NCBI GenBank assembly: GCA_905178155.1
Contig: CAJINV010000004.1
Location: forward strand, 9,158,300-9,222,299
Direction: 5' to 3'
Source of the DNA: Amoebophrya sp. A120
Taxonomy: Eukaryota > Sar > Dinophyceae > Syndiniales > Amoebophryaceae
DNA: 64,000 bases
Shown: positions 11,401 through 20,892 of the stretch, piece after piece
Position numbering within the stretch: the first letter of the stretch is position 1
How the letters are laid out: every line of letters starts with the position of its first letter
Position numbers and translations under genes: made by a program
Notes under the pieces: generated by a model
What the model was told of the DNA's origin: nothing
What the model saw: only the letters and a program-made list of their open reading frames with translations
Databases searched by the model: none

Positions 11401-14397
11401 CGGTGTGCAGACCGCTCTTCCCAGAAGGGCGAGAGGGACAATGTCCCGGCAGTCTCCTCTGCTATTTGTCATGCGAAATTCATTAGAGATTCACCACGTC
11501 TCATGCTAACGGGTGTTAAAGCTTTAAGCCGGCGACATGCCGGGTACAACTACAACCAGTGGAGAACAACAAGCCAACGCGGAAACCGCCGGCACAGCTG
11601 CCATGACAGCGCAACAAACTGCCAATGGTGTGACCACGCAGATGGGGCCCAACGGCCAGGAGGTCATCGTGATCCCCGCGCAGACGGGCCACCGCCGGGG
11701 CTTAGCACCGATCGTGCTGGAACCGGGCAGTGTGTCCCTCGCGAAAGCGAAGGAGGTGTTGGATGAGATGGAAAACCAGCGCACCTGGTACGACTGGATC
11801 GTGCAACTCGCGAGCGGCACCGGAGCCAGGACCTTGAACGGACACGAACTGCAAATTAAAGCGGGTAAATTCAAATTGATACACTTTCATATTGTAGTTG
11901 ATACAACTAGATTGCACCAATAAGTAGAGCAAGCGATATATAATTTGGCTTCTGCTGGGTTCATCTTTTCTACTTGGCCCGCCTCGACAAATTTCTTAGC
12001 AATGCAATACCTCCTTGCAGACACAGATCATGGAGGAAGAATAAACAACTACATCTGATAGGATCAGATGTTGTCCTCTATGTGTAAGTACAAGAGCGTA
12101 AAAATTTTGACTCAGGTGCCGGCATTTCCGAGCGGCAGTTGGAGGCGTTGCGTATTGAGAAAGCCATGGTGAAGCGGATGAACGTGCAAGACCTCGCCGT
12201 GCTCATCCTTCTGGCGCTGATCTACTTCGTGACGCTCTGCTTCGGGTGGTCCATCGTGTACCGCATGTCCGCGAACCAGTCCTCCGTGACCTACTACGCC
12301 GACCCGCGGTGCCACCCACTGGTGTCCGATGCGCAGGACGTGGAGGGCATCGTCGCGGACTTCGACGTGCCGCCCACCCGGGCCTACGTCCAAGTCGTCG
12401 GCTGGGAAAAAACGCCCAGCCGCCACGGCGTGCTCTGGCGCGGCGGACGGTGGCAGGTAAATTTATAGGACTCGTGTTGTATGTACGTGCAAAATCTAAT
12501 CCCGTTTTTGGGTAAAATGTCCTGTGTCTCTCGTAGTTTGCGTTCTTTTCCAAAATTCCTGTGAAGAACTACTTGTTCAAAATCTAAAGCATACTTATCT
12601 TATCAGGTCGCCTTCCAATTTGCCCTGGACGTTTCTACTTTTCTGGAAAAATATGAATTGCAAAAGTATCGTACTAGTAGTAATTGCAATACAAATTCGC
12701 TCAGCATGACAAATGGAATTTGTCATGCTGATTTGCCTTGGGAACCAGATTTGTAATGCATAAACGCAATTAGTACGAGTGCGACACTTTTGCACAGGAT
12801 AAAAAAGTCGCGGATTTTTCCGACGCGGACTCGGAAAAGGTGCAGAAATTTCTCAGTTCCAACAACGATCTCGATATCCTAGGTAAAAGCGTCCCCATAC
12901 CAGAGTCAAGATGGAAACTCTGCTAGACAGATCAGCCAACTTTGGTTGTTTCGCATGACAAGTTTGATGTCCTCGTAATGTAATCCTTTTGAGCTAGTTC
13001 TGTTCAGCAGCACCACAGATCTAGCATATCATGCTGATTAAGATTATAGCATCACAAGTCCCAAAACACGACTAGAAATGCCTCTCATGGGGCTCAGCAT
13101 GAGAAACTTTGTTGGCATGCAGATTTGCATGACAGCTCTGGGGTGGGGACGGTTTTGCTCAGGATACTCGAGCAGTTGGTGATTGAGAAGGAAACCACCT
13201 GGCAGGGGTTTGACGAGCTGGTATCAAATGCAAAAATGTCTGGGTCTCGAAGGTGGTAACTTGTGATGCTGTCTTTGGATTCCAAAAAAATCTGTATTGC
13301 CTGACTAGCAAGAGGAGTCCAGTTTGTGCTACGCGGGGAGGGCATTTCTCATGCGGAATAAGCATCAGGAAGCCCGCTAAAAATCTGTGATGCTAGGGCA
13401 TGCATTACAGGCATTATGGGCCATGCAAAATATGTATGACAAACCTGGCAATCTTCCAGACCCAGACATATTTGCAATGCATAGCTGGTCCAGCAGATCA
13501 AAAAACGCATGAAAATGGCGTCCAACGTCTACAACAGCAACAACATTGTGATGGACGTGCAGCTGAAGGCCGGCGACGAGGTGACCATATGCTCTGCAAA
13601 AGTACCGTACACGTATGATAAATTGCACTCAAGCATGACAAATATCTTTCCCAACGTGAATCAGCATTACAAATTCCAATTTTGTTCTTGGCGCAAATTG
13701 TAATGCAATTTATACTAGTACGATACAATACTTTTGCAATGCATAGGCCATCTTCGCGAACAAAACCTGGGCGAATTTCATGCACAACCGGACGACGAAA
13801 ACCTTGTTCATTCTCTCCGTTTTCGGCGCGCTCTTCTACTTCCCCTACATGTACTTCCGGTGCGTGAAGACAAAAGTGAAATCCTACTACCGCGTGAACA
13901 ACTCCATTGCGAACTTTTGGGAGCTCATCGAGTCCAAACTCTCCCCCAACGACGGCTTCATCCAGGGCGCTGGCGTAGCCGCGACGAACCAAGGCGGTGG
14001 AGGTCTATCAATTGTAAAAATGTCTGGGTCTGGAAGAATGGAAGGCTTGTCATGCTTGTCTGGCATGACCCATGATGCTTGTAATGCATGACCCAGCATC
14101 ACAGATTTTTGGAAAGCTTCCTGATGCCATTTCCGCATGACAAATGCCCTCCCCGCGTAGCACAAATGTGTCTCCTCTTGCTGGTCATGCAATACAGATT
14201 TTTTTAGACTCCAAAGTTAGCATCACAAGTTCCAACTTTCCAGACCCAGACATTTTTACACTTGATATGGTCCGAATGGCAGCAATAACGCAGGTACTTC
14301 GTTTTTCAGCGGCTACCTGGGGAACCCGACCAACAGCCAGGACCCCTCCCCGGTCAGCGGAAGTCGGACGAGCTCCATGGGCAGCTTCTTTTCCTAG
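8456..14397 (+). CDS. Two-helix membrane protein of unknown family, eleven exons
   Basis: Proposed exons: 8456-8980, 9215-9399, 10299-10361, 11530-11864, 12116-12456, 12607-12651, 12807-12874, 13172-13221, 13489-13587, 13751-14005, 14273-14397, giving 696 residues. Three introns are ordinary GT-AG (8981, 11865, 12457); seven are introners. The N-terminus (QFLLFAAAATSQHAV) may be a signal peptide and is followed by an Ala/Ser-rich low-complexity region. Membrane helices lie near residues 394-416 (AVLILLALIYFVTLCF) and 586-606 (TLFILSVFGALFYFPYMYF). The region between them is about 170 residues, soluble-looking, with PRCHPLVSDAQDVEGIVADF. The encoded motif SGDMPGTTTTSG occurs three times in tandem at exons 2-4, with a large insertion between each copy. 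I do not recognise the family. Frame continuity through all eleven exons is strong support for the model. Confidence 0.8.
9400..10293. mobile_element. Large GC-rich introner-like element
   Basis: TIR of about 40 bp starts TACCAAGGTGAAAAACACGG and returns at the other end as the complement with a few mismatches. Perfect TSD AACGC (9395-9399 and 10294-10298). Interior 0.8 kb is GC-rich with no convincing gene. Removal joins AANA to VPSLSG in frame. Confidence 0.85.
10362..11527. mobile_element. Large GC-rich introner-like element
   Basis: Ends form an imperfect TIR of about 60 bp; both contain the CGTTAGCAT core (or complement) and a GTGAATTT/GCATGAC block further in. The TSD is not clear. Splicing from 10361 to 11530 keeps the frame and joins AANA to GDMPGT. 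The interior is GC-rich with no recognised gene. Confidence 0.7.
12652..12801. mobile_element. Introner, family A
   Basis: Ends GCAAAAGTATCGTACTAGTA and its complement, with TAT/ATA termini. TSD AAAAA. Removal joins FLEK to VADF. Confidence 0.9.
12875..13166. mobile_element. Introner, family C
   Basis: Ends TATCCTAGGTAAAAGCGTCC and its complement (about 33 bp TIR). TSD CTCGA is perfect. Removal joins NNDLE to QLVIE. Confidence 0.88.
13222..13483. mobile_element. Introner, family B
   Basis: TGTCTGGGTCTCGAAG and complementary end. TSD GCTGG is perfect. Removal joins DELV to QQIKK. Because the TSD starts and ends with G, this copy could also be read as GTAT...ATAG with one codon duplicated. 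Confidence 0.9.
13588..13745. mobile_element. Introner, family A
   Basis: GCAAAAGTACCGTACACGTA and complementary end. TSD GACCA/GGCCA (4 of 5). Removal joins EVTI to FANKT. Confidence 0.88.
14006..14267. mobile_element. Introner, family B
   Basis: Ends TAAAAATGTCTGGGTCTGGA and complement. TSD AGGTC/TGGTC (4 of 5). Removal joins GGGG to PNGSN. Confidence 0.88.
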
Positions 14398-16156
14398 AAG
14401 AAAGAGGAGGTCTTTAGCGAAGGACCAGCTTTTGTTTTCAAATTAACAACTGTTGAAATAACAGTCCCTAAAGTAGAACCATGTTAATGAAGCAAAAAAT
14501 GCCGGGGGTAGTAAGTAGATAGAAAACGACCAACAGTTGGAGCAGGTCGCAGAAAATCAAAACGAGCAAACAGCAACAGCACCACATAAACGCTATTTCG
14601 AAAATGCACCCGTGTACAACAAGGTGTGCCACGGTATTTTCCTTACCGAGCACTTCTACGCTTGACTGTTTGTACCACGACCCCGCTTTCGCCCCATTCT
14701 TGAAGCCTGTACCTTATTAATTTCATCTGTACCAATGCCAATCTTTAAGTGTTCCTTTTCTGTTTGTCTAACTACATATTCCGTTGTACTAAACGTAAAC
14801 CTCAAACTTGTATCAGTTTCTGCAATTCAAATTCTATTCATCTTTCTGATGCCACGGAACAGCTCGAGCAGCCGGCTTTTCAGGCTGAGCAGCCCGGCTG
14901 AGCCAACGGCTATTGGATCTCCGCGTATTTTATAAAGTAAGTATCTGTATCTCTGTATCAAAAACCTCCAGACGTTTTCTACTCCTAGTTCTGCGCACCG
15001 GTAGCGCCACTGTACCTACTACTTCGCCGATGCTGATGAATTGTGTGGCGCGCCGTGGCAGGTTTACCCGAGGAAGATTCCGCTTGTGCACACCAGTTTG
15101 CATCGATCATATTTGTTTCAAAGCAGGAGGCTGTCAAGATGGATGATGAATCGAAGCAGGGATGACATCAACTACAACTCCGCGGCGAGGAGCCAGCTAG
15201 CTATAGCACGTTGCAAGACCACACCTATCGGATACTAGGGAAATAGTGAAAAGGAATCACTCAAAAACGAACTACCAAAACGACCCTGTAGTAGTGCATG
15301 GTGGAGCAGTTGCGAGCAGTCCGAGGGCCTGCTCCCACATGAAGGCCTCCGCACTGGGACCACGAAAACTATCGCTAATAAGTACGCTCCTGCTAGTACT
15401 GCTGTGCACGACTACACAGGATGAAATAGGATCACAAACCACATTTTTTCCAACTCTTCACTACTAGAACACTTAGCGACCATGTATTGAAACCTAATGT
15501 ACGAAGGAAATAAGTACGACAAAATAAGGGCAAAAAACCGGAGATAAAAGCGGCAGCTTTCGCTCGGTTTCTTTCTCGTGACGAGGTATCAATCACCCAA
15601 TCGAAGCGGTGGAGCAAGTTCAAAATCCAGGCGATGCAGCATAAAAAAAATAAACCCCGTAGTGAAAAGTAGCTTCTGAAGATTTTTTGATCCAGATCAC
15701 GATGCCAAATTCGGTCTTGCAACATCTGAGCAACAAGGTTTTTTTTCCAAATTGTTTGCATCTAGTAAGGCAGCAGCATGCAGCACCAAGAATCGGTTTG
15801 ACCGTTGCCCGACTCGTGGAAATGACAAATCTAGAGAATACGAACAAGATCACCGACGCTCTGGCAAAAATGGATCCCTGAGTGGATGATCAAGAAGAAT
15901 TCTTCGTTGAAGTGTTTTTTAAAACCATCAGCCGGCAGCTTTGCGTTTACAACATCTTCTACCAGCAGTCTAAAACTAGCCCGCATTGCTCTACTTGAGC
16001 ACTTCCACTTCTTTTTACTCGAGGATCACAAAAGGTACTAGTACGCTACTGCTACAACATCAAAGTAACATCACAGCTCCTTTATTTTTAGTGCAGCCAT
16101 TATACATATTACTTAATTTTTTTAATCGTCCAACCACCTGCATCTCGATATTCACC
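14398..16156. other. Intergenic, nothing recognised
   Basis: About 1.8 kb with only short reading frames. No introner ends, no RNA gene. A short GC-rich imperfect inverted repeat lies near 14863-14900. Confidence 0.5.
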
Positions 16157-16771
16157 ATGATGGCGTCCCTACGTAAGGTCGTCGCCGTTCTCTCTCTGCA
16201 CTTTGTTTTGCAGCACTGCGCAATCACTTCTACTGGCGTGGTCCTGTACGTGCAGGGACTCCAACCGTCCGGGTCTAATCGTCGGTCCAGCTCCGCCCCA
16301 GCGCGTGAACTACCGCTGCTGGCGCCGCACACGGAAAGCGGTGCTACAGGTAGTGTGCCTGCCGATCCTCCCGCCGGCCGTCTGCCTATCAAGGAGCTAG
16401 CGCCGCATTTCGGGGCCGGCTTCGTCTCTCGCTGGGTACCCGCAGACGGGCCGCTGCCGCGCGCCATTGGCAGGGTTGTTGGCGGGCAACCGCAGACGGC
16501 GGACCCGCGCTATTTAGCGGCTGCGGAAGCGGGAAAGAGCTGTTCTACGGTAGCCTGTTGTATAAGCAATGCTGGCTGTTGCGCGGCGGCCGGCTACCCA
16601 GTTACTGCGGTGGTGTCGTCCGGAGTTCCTGCGCTAGTGGAGTGCGCAAATGGGTGTGAAAACTGTTGTATAGCGCTGGCGAGTGATGTCCCAGCAGATG
16701 ATGAAGTAGAACAAGATTCTTCAGACGAAGAAGGACTACCACCAACGCAAGAGGAGATGCCGATGCCTTAG
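16157..16771 (+). CDS. Small secreted cysteine-rich protein
   Basis: 204 residues, single exon. Start chosen at the ATG-ATG pair at 16157 because it puts a clear signal peptide first (VVAVLSLHFVLQHCAI within the first 25 residues). The mature part is Pro/Gly/Ala-rich. Two paired-cysteine clusters follow near residues 130-180 (STVACCISNAGCC and VECANGCENCC). The tail is acidic (DDEVEQDSSDEEG). The frame is open further upstream (to about 15986), but that part looks non-coding. Family not recognised; secretion and disulphide bonding are inferred from composition. In a parasite such a protein could act outside the cell, but nothing here shows that. Confidence 0.65.
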   Translation: MMASLRKVVAVLSLHFVLQHCAITSTGVVLYVQGLQPSGSNRRSSSAPARELPLLAPHTESGATGSVPADPPAGRLPIKELAPHFGAGFVSRWVPADGPLPRAIGRVVGGQPQTADPRYLAAAEAGKSCSTVACCISNAGCCAAAGYPVTAVVSSGVPALVECANGCENCCIALASDVPADDEVEQDSSDEEGLPPTQEEMPMP

Positions 16772-18690
16772 GTCTGAAGAACCTAGCCGCGCTCCTGCGT
16801 GTGTGAGAAAATCTACTGCACAGCAGGGATCGATGAGGATTTTTTCGTGTAGAATTTATTGCCACAGGACAGACATCAGCATCACAGTAGGAGAATTCTG
16901 GTTCTGCCTGCCTGAATCGCTTCTGCTTTATATATCTTTGTCCTTCGAATTCATGTTCATCTGTGAGGAGCGTCGCTTCTCTATTATCATCTTTCGAGAT
17001 GATGTTACGCTTTCGCAGCTATGGTGGAGTGGTCGATCTCGTTGCTACTAGCGCTAGTTTTCAAATTTTTATACCTGTAACTGTAAGATTGTAGGACTCC
17101 TGCATGATAATCATTTACTGGGTGCGCCAAAGGGTTGTACGACTGTAGGTCGGATTGTGTGACTACAAATATATCAGTCGAGGCGGGCGCAGCAGCAGCA
17201 CCAAAGCACGTACGCACCGCCTCGCTCCTGTGGAAGAGCCTCCTGATGAAGAACGTGTGAACGCAGGCACCTCCTACCAACGTTTGCCATTTTCGGAATA
17301 AGATCATACTCCCAGAACCATCAAAAGATGAAGATCATACTCCCAGAGCCAATGTATAATGTTTGCCACTTTCGGAAACGGAAGAAGATCATACTCCCAG
17401 AACCTCCATCAAAGCGACTTTATGGCGGACCTGTGTCCTCCAATCTGGTGCACTCCCGTGCACGAAGCGACAAGGATCCACAACTTCCGTTTCATATTTA
17501 TTTCGTGGTTTCAGTTTGCAATAGAAATGGAACTATGTGATTTGGTGGCTGTAGGCGGTCCAAAGTGATGAATAAAGTGGAAGAAGATGAAACTGCCAGA
17601 ATTTTTACATAGCCGGAGATTAGTATGTAGCCTTGTCAGACGAGAGTGAGGGTTGATAAAGGGGGCAAAGGCATTGATAAAAACAATGCGAAGCCGCAAA
17701 CGCTTACGCTGCATTGATAAAAACGGCCGGGTGCTAGAAAGGCACGTGGCTAGAACGTACATACAACATGCGGCTGTGCAAAAAAGATCTTCGTCATCGT
17801 CTTCCGGCGTGGTCAATAAAATGAGTACAACCGACGTGTCGACGTACACGAGGCTCAGATCTTCATGGTCGTTACCATGGGCCGCCAGTTACGAGGATCG
17901 ATCTCATCTCTTTGTATTAGATTTGAAAGTGAAATTGATATGGTATGCCTCTTGCTGCATTTCTCGTATTTGTGCGCCAGCTAGTGTCGTTCCTTCTTCA
18001 CGCATTCGTGAACAGGCTTACAAGGCCTCAGCTTATGTCGCGCAGTGGGAAGGTGAACGAGTTGACAGGGGGGAAAGAAAAACGCCAGAGGGTGGGCAAG
18101 GGAAAAAATTTCTAATGCAGGGCGGGGCCAAGCCTCTGCGCCGCTTCGTGTTGAAAGAACGAAGGCGGAGCGCCATGGCGCCTTTGGTTCCCGGCGTACG
18201 TTGTGCGAGCGCGTTTCCGAGGCGGCAAACCTTAGGCCCAACAACGCAAAGCGCGGCAGCGGGCGGGCGCCAGAGGGCGGCGGAAGGTAGGAAGCAGGAG
18301 AACAACCCGCGCCATGCGCGGCGCTGGCGCGTCACGCCCCGCCCGCGCGTCTGCTTTGTGGTCCGTCTGTGACGCCTGCCGGTGTGCCCTGCCCCTGCGC
18401 GCCTTGGTGCCCCCCGCCCTTCTCCCGCGCGCGGCCTTCCAGAGCAGCGGCACGCTGGGGCCCCTGCCGCGCGCGTTGGTAGAGCGTCATAGGCCCTAGT
18501 TTCATTATGCTAATGTGTTTTCATCATCGCGTCCTAGGAGCTACGGAAGATGACAGGTTTTGTCTGTCCTCATGCAAAATAACAAAAGTGCGAATGATAA
18601 TGATTTGATGTAGTTCCCGAAAAAAGCTACACTCCTGCACCAGTTCATTTTTTTCTTTGGATAAAGCTCACGTCCGCGCCCTTTGAGTAG
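16772..18690. other. Gene-poor stretch with repeats and a GC-rich block
   Basis: Contains a three-fold partial repeat of AAGATCATACTCCCAGA between about 17299 and 17402, with a CGTTTGCCA/GTTTGCCA-TTTCGGAA motif beside two of the copies. A very GC-rich block at about 18090-18500 resembles the interiors of the large elements elsewhere in the window. The long + frame across 17653-18372 is arginine-rich and looks accidental. Upstream exons of the next gene may be hidden here. Confidence 0.45.
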
Positions 18691-19786
18691 AAAATTGCCT
18701 GCTACCACACCGTTACAGTGACCGTTGGAACCGGCGATAATCGTCGGACTGAAACGCGTATCCTGTGCAAAAGTATCGCACTCGTAGTAATCGCAGTCAT
18801 GCATTACAAATCTTCATCCCAAGGTAAACCAGCATGACAAATTCCATTTGGCATGCTGAGCTAATTTGTCATGCGATTTATACTAGTACGATACTTTTGC
18901 AGTTCATAGCGCGCAGGGTGTACACGCACGAGGCCAGTTTCGCTGGACGCATGGAGTGGACGGACGTCAGCGAAACCTTTGTGCTACCCTGCAGAAAAGC
19001 ACACCAATATTACCTCCCGAAAAAAAATTATATGTCATTCTGCTTTTTTGTGTCAGAAAAAGAAAAAAAATTGCCTGCTCGCCTGATTAGTGATTATGCA
19101 GGTCCGCATCACAAAGCACAGAACTCCGGCAACACAAAGTTTTCTAGGGTTGTATTTTTAACGGTTGTACTTTTCATCTCTGGGATAGGTGCCGAAGTTG
19201 GAGGCGGTGAACCCTGACACGGGTGAGAGCCAGGCAGTTGCGTGGACGCGGATGGTGACGGATATGCAGCTGGACTACTCGCAGTCCGATTACCAGGCCG
19301 AGTTTCAAAACTGGGTGAGGGCCAATTGGAAGGACGTCAGCGCGGAGTCCAGTGAAACCGTGACTTTTGACAATGCTCTGACCGCGGACTTTCTGGCCCA
19401 GTGGCACGAAGGTGTGGCACGCCCGTGGTACTTGCAGGAGCACTACTTGAACCTGGCCAGGATGTTTGGTTTGCTCCTGTGCTTGAAGTACAAGGTCATT
19501 AACAGTGTGATATCCACTGCAAAATTTTTACTATCGTACTAGCCGTACCGGTACCACTAATCGCGGTCACGCATCAACACAAATGTCAATGTCTCACTTC
19601 TTCTTTCATACCTGATCCAACGTGCCATAGTGCATTTGCATTTTTGTTCTTGAAAAAGTTTGTGATGCATTTACCATTACCGCTAGGACGAGTTACAATT
19701 TTTGCGATGCATAGCTGAGCCAGCAGTACGTGCAGTTTCGGAAGATCGCGCATCCTATGACGCAAAAACCACCGCCGCTGGGCTGA
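18691..19786 (+). CDS. Unknown protein, 3' part of gene
   Basis: Exons 18691?-18758, 18914-18984, 19193-19510 and 19719-19786, joined across three introners; stop TGA at 19784. The frame is open from 18691 after a TAG, but no start codon is convincing, so the 5' end is unknown and may lie beyond the GC-rich block upstream. The visible 175 residues are soluble-looking, with many Trp and acidic residues (MEWTDVSETFV, FQNWVRANWKDVS) and one mildly hydrophobic helix near LNLARMFGLLLCLKY. I do not recognise the family. Rejoining of the frame at three independent elements argues that this is a real gene. Confidence 0.65.
18759..18908. mobile_element. Introner, family A
   Basis: Starts TATCCTGTGCAAAAGTATCG and ends with the complement of the family A core. 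TSD ACGCG/GCGCG (4 of 5). Removal joins TETR to RVYTH. Close in sequence to the copy at 26462. Confidence 0.88.
18985..19187. mobile_element. Introner, singleton family
   Basis: Ends TACCCTGCAGAAAAGCAC and complementary CTTTTCATCTCTGGGATA. TSD TGTGC/GGTGC (4 of 5). Removal joins SETFV to PKLEA. Confidence 0.75.
19511..19713. mobile_element. Introner, family A-like variant
   Basis: Ends TATCCACTGCAAAATTTTTA and the complement of TATGCATCGCAAAAATTG. TSD TGTGA/GCTGA (3 of 5). Removal joins NSV to SQQYV and opens the last exon. Confidence 0.75.
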
Positions 19787-20892
19787 GGAGCTGCTTTGGA
19801 TGAGCGTAGCGGGCGGAGGAGGCTACAGCGCCTGCAGGGTTGAAAACCTGCACAGACCCTAGGGCTCAGTACTTTTTACCGGGTTCGACTTGTTTTGATG
19901 AGACGTCGCTTTGTTTCGTTGTTTCATGATCATGCATTCTTTATCCAGTAGTACGTCGGAAATAGTACTAAACAAGCACCGCGCATGCTGAGCATTAGCA
20001 TCAACCACACAGTACAACTTTAAACTCAACGCAGTACAACTGAGCACGTTTTTGTACACTTATTGTCTATTAACTAAACTCACTGTTTATAAACAAGATC
20101 AGGATCTATATCTAAGTTAGAGTTATTCCCGAGTTGGGCAGATGTCTAAGGAGAAGGACCCGAGCAAGGACCATTTTGTCGGATGAACTTGGATCAGATA
20201 CGAAGGGTTGTTTTACATCGTCGTGCTAGCCTCGTTGACCAGGTCCGAGGCGGCGCACAATGACGAATACTCAATTGTGCGCCAGCTAGTGTCGTTCCTT
20301 CTTCACGCATTTGTTGTCGTCGTCCATCGTTCAGCTTTCGCTTCATCGTTTTATGGACAGGAACACTGTACTCCCACTCTTCGTGCAACATTTCGTGACA
20401 AGTTTCTTCAAAAGAAAACTCGTTCAGCTCAATATTAAGCTAGTTCTTTTTCTTTTAGTTGCTAGTTTTGCTTCTGTGAACTTACTTACTATGCTTGTGC
20501 CTGACGTTTTCGTTTTCGACTCAAGGACAGGCCCCAGGAACCGGTGCTTTGCCGCTAAGTACAACACACAAAATTATGCCGCACCACTAGCACTAACGCT
20601 AAGGTTTATTCCATTGGTGGCACTTTGGAGTCATGTGAGTAAACGATACTGTGACGGACGTTGTGCCCCCTTTTGCAACTACGGCTTCATCTAAAGGTAT
20701 GTTGACGCCTCCCTCGCGTAAACTTACAGGATACAACTGATGTGATGATATTGTCACCAAGCTCGTCTGTTGCTAGTAGTGGAAGTGGTTTCTTCTTTAC
20801 TTCCTAGAAAATACAAATAGCAGCACACCCCCGAGCCCGACCCTGTCGCCGCTTCGTCGTCGTCCGACTCGTCTTCGTCGGTTAATATCATC
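19787..20892. other. Region between genes, possible first exon of next gene
   Basis: ATG at 20142 opens a short frame MSKEKDPSKDHFVG that could be the first exon of the following coiled-coil gene. The frame of that gene is also open back to about 20821 after an AG. Between them lies a 36-bp block shared with 17972 and a perfect hairpin (GGCGCACAAT ... ATTGTGCGCC) at about 20254-20285. Confidence 0.4.

Larger units (their letters stand above)
9349..11566 (+). repeat. Three copies of a ~45-bp exonic repeat separated by large insertions
   Basis: The block GGCGACATGCCGGGTACAAC and its continuation occurs at about 9354, 10316 and 11531. It encodes SGDMPGTTTTSG. It fits an ancestral tandem coding repeat interrupted by two elements, because each copy stays in frame once the insertions are removed. 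Confidence 0.8.
17972..20310. repeat. Dispersed 36-bp direct repeat (two copies)
   Basis: TGTGCGCCAGCTAGTGTCGT followed by TCCTTCTTCACGCATT occurs near 17972-18007 and 20275-20310, identical in both. Both copies lie outside supported coding sequence. Origin unknown. Confidence 0.7.

Noticed and set aside
14292-14310. A tiny GT...AG intron (GTACTTCGTTTTTCAG) near the end of the 8456-14397 gene
   Set aside because: At 16 nt it would break the frame; reading through stays open to the stop at 14395.
17653-18372. A 239-codon + frame
   Set aside because: Arg-rich, no domain, crosses the GC-rich block and shows no coding character.
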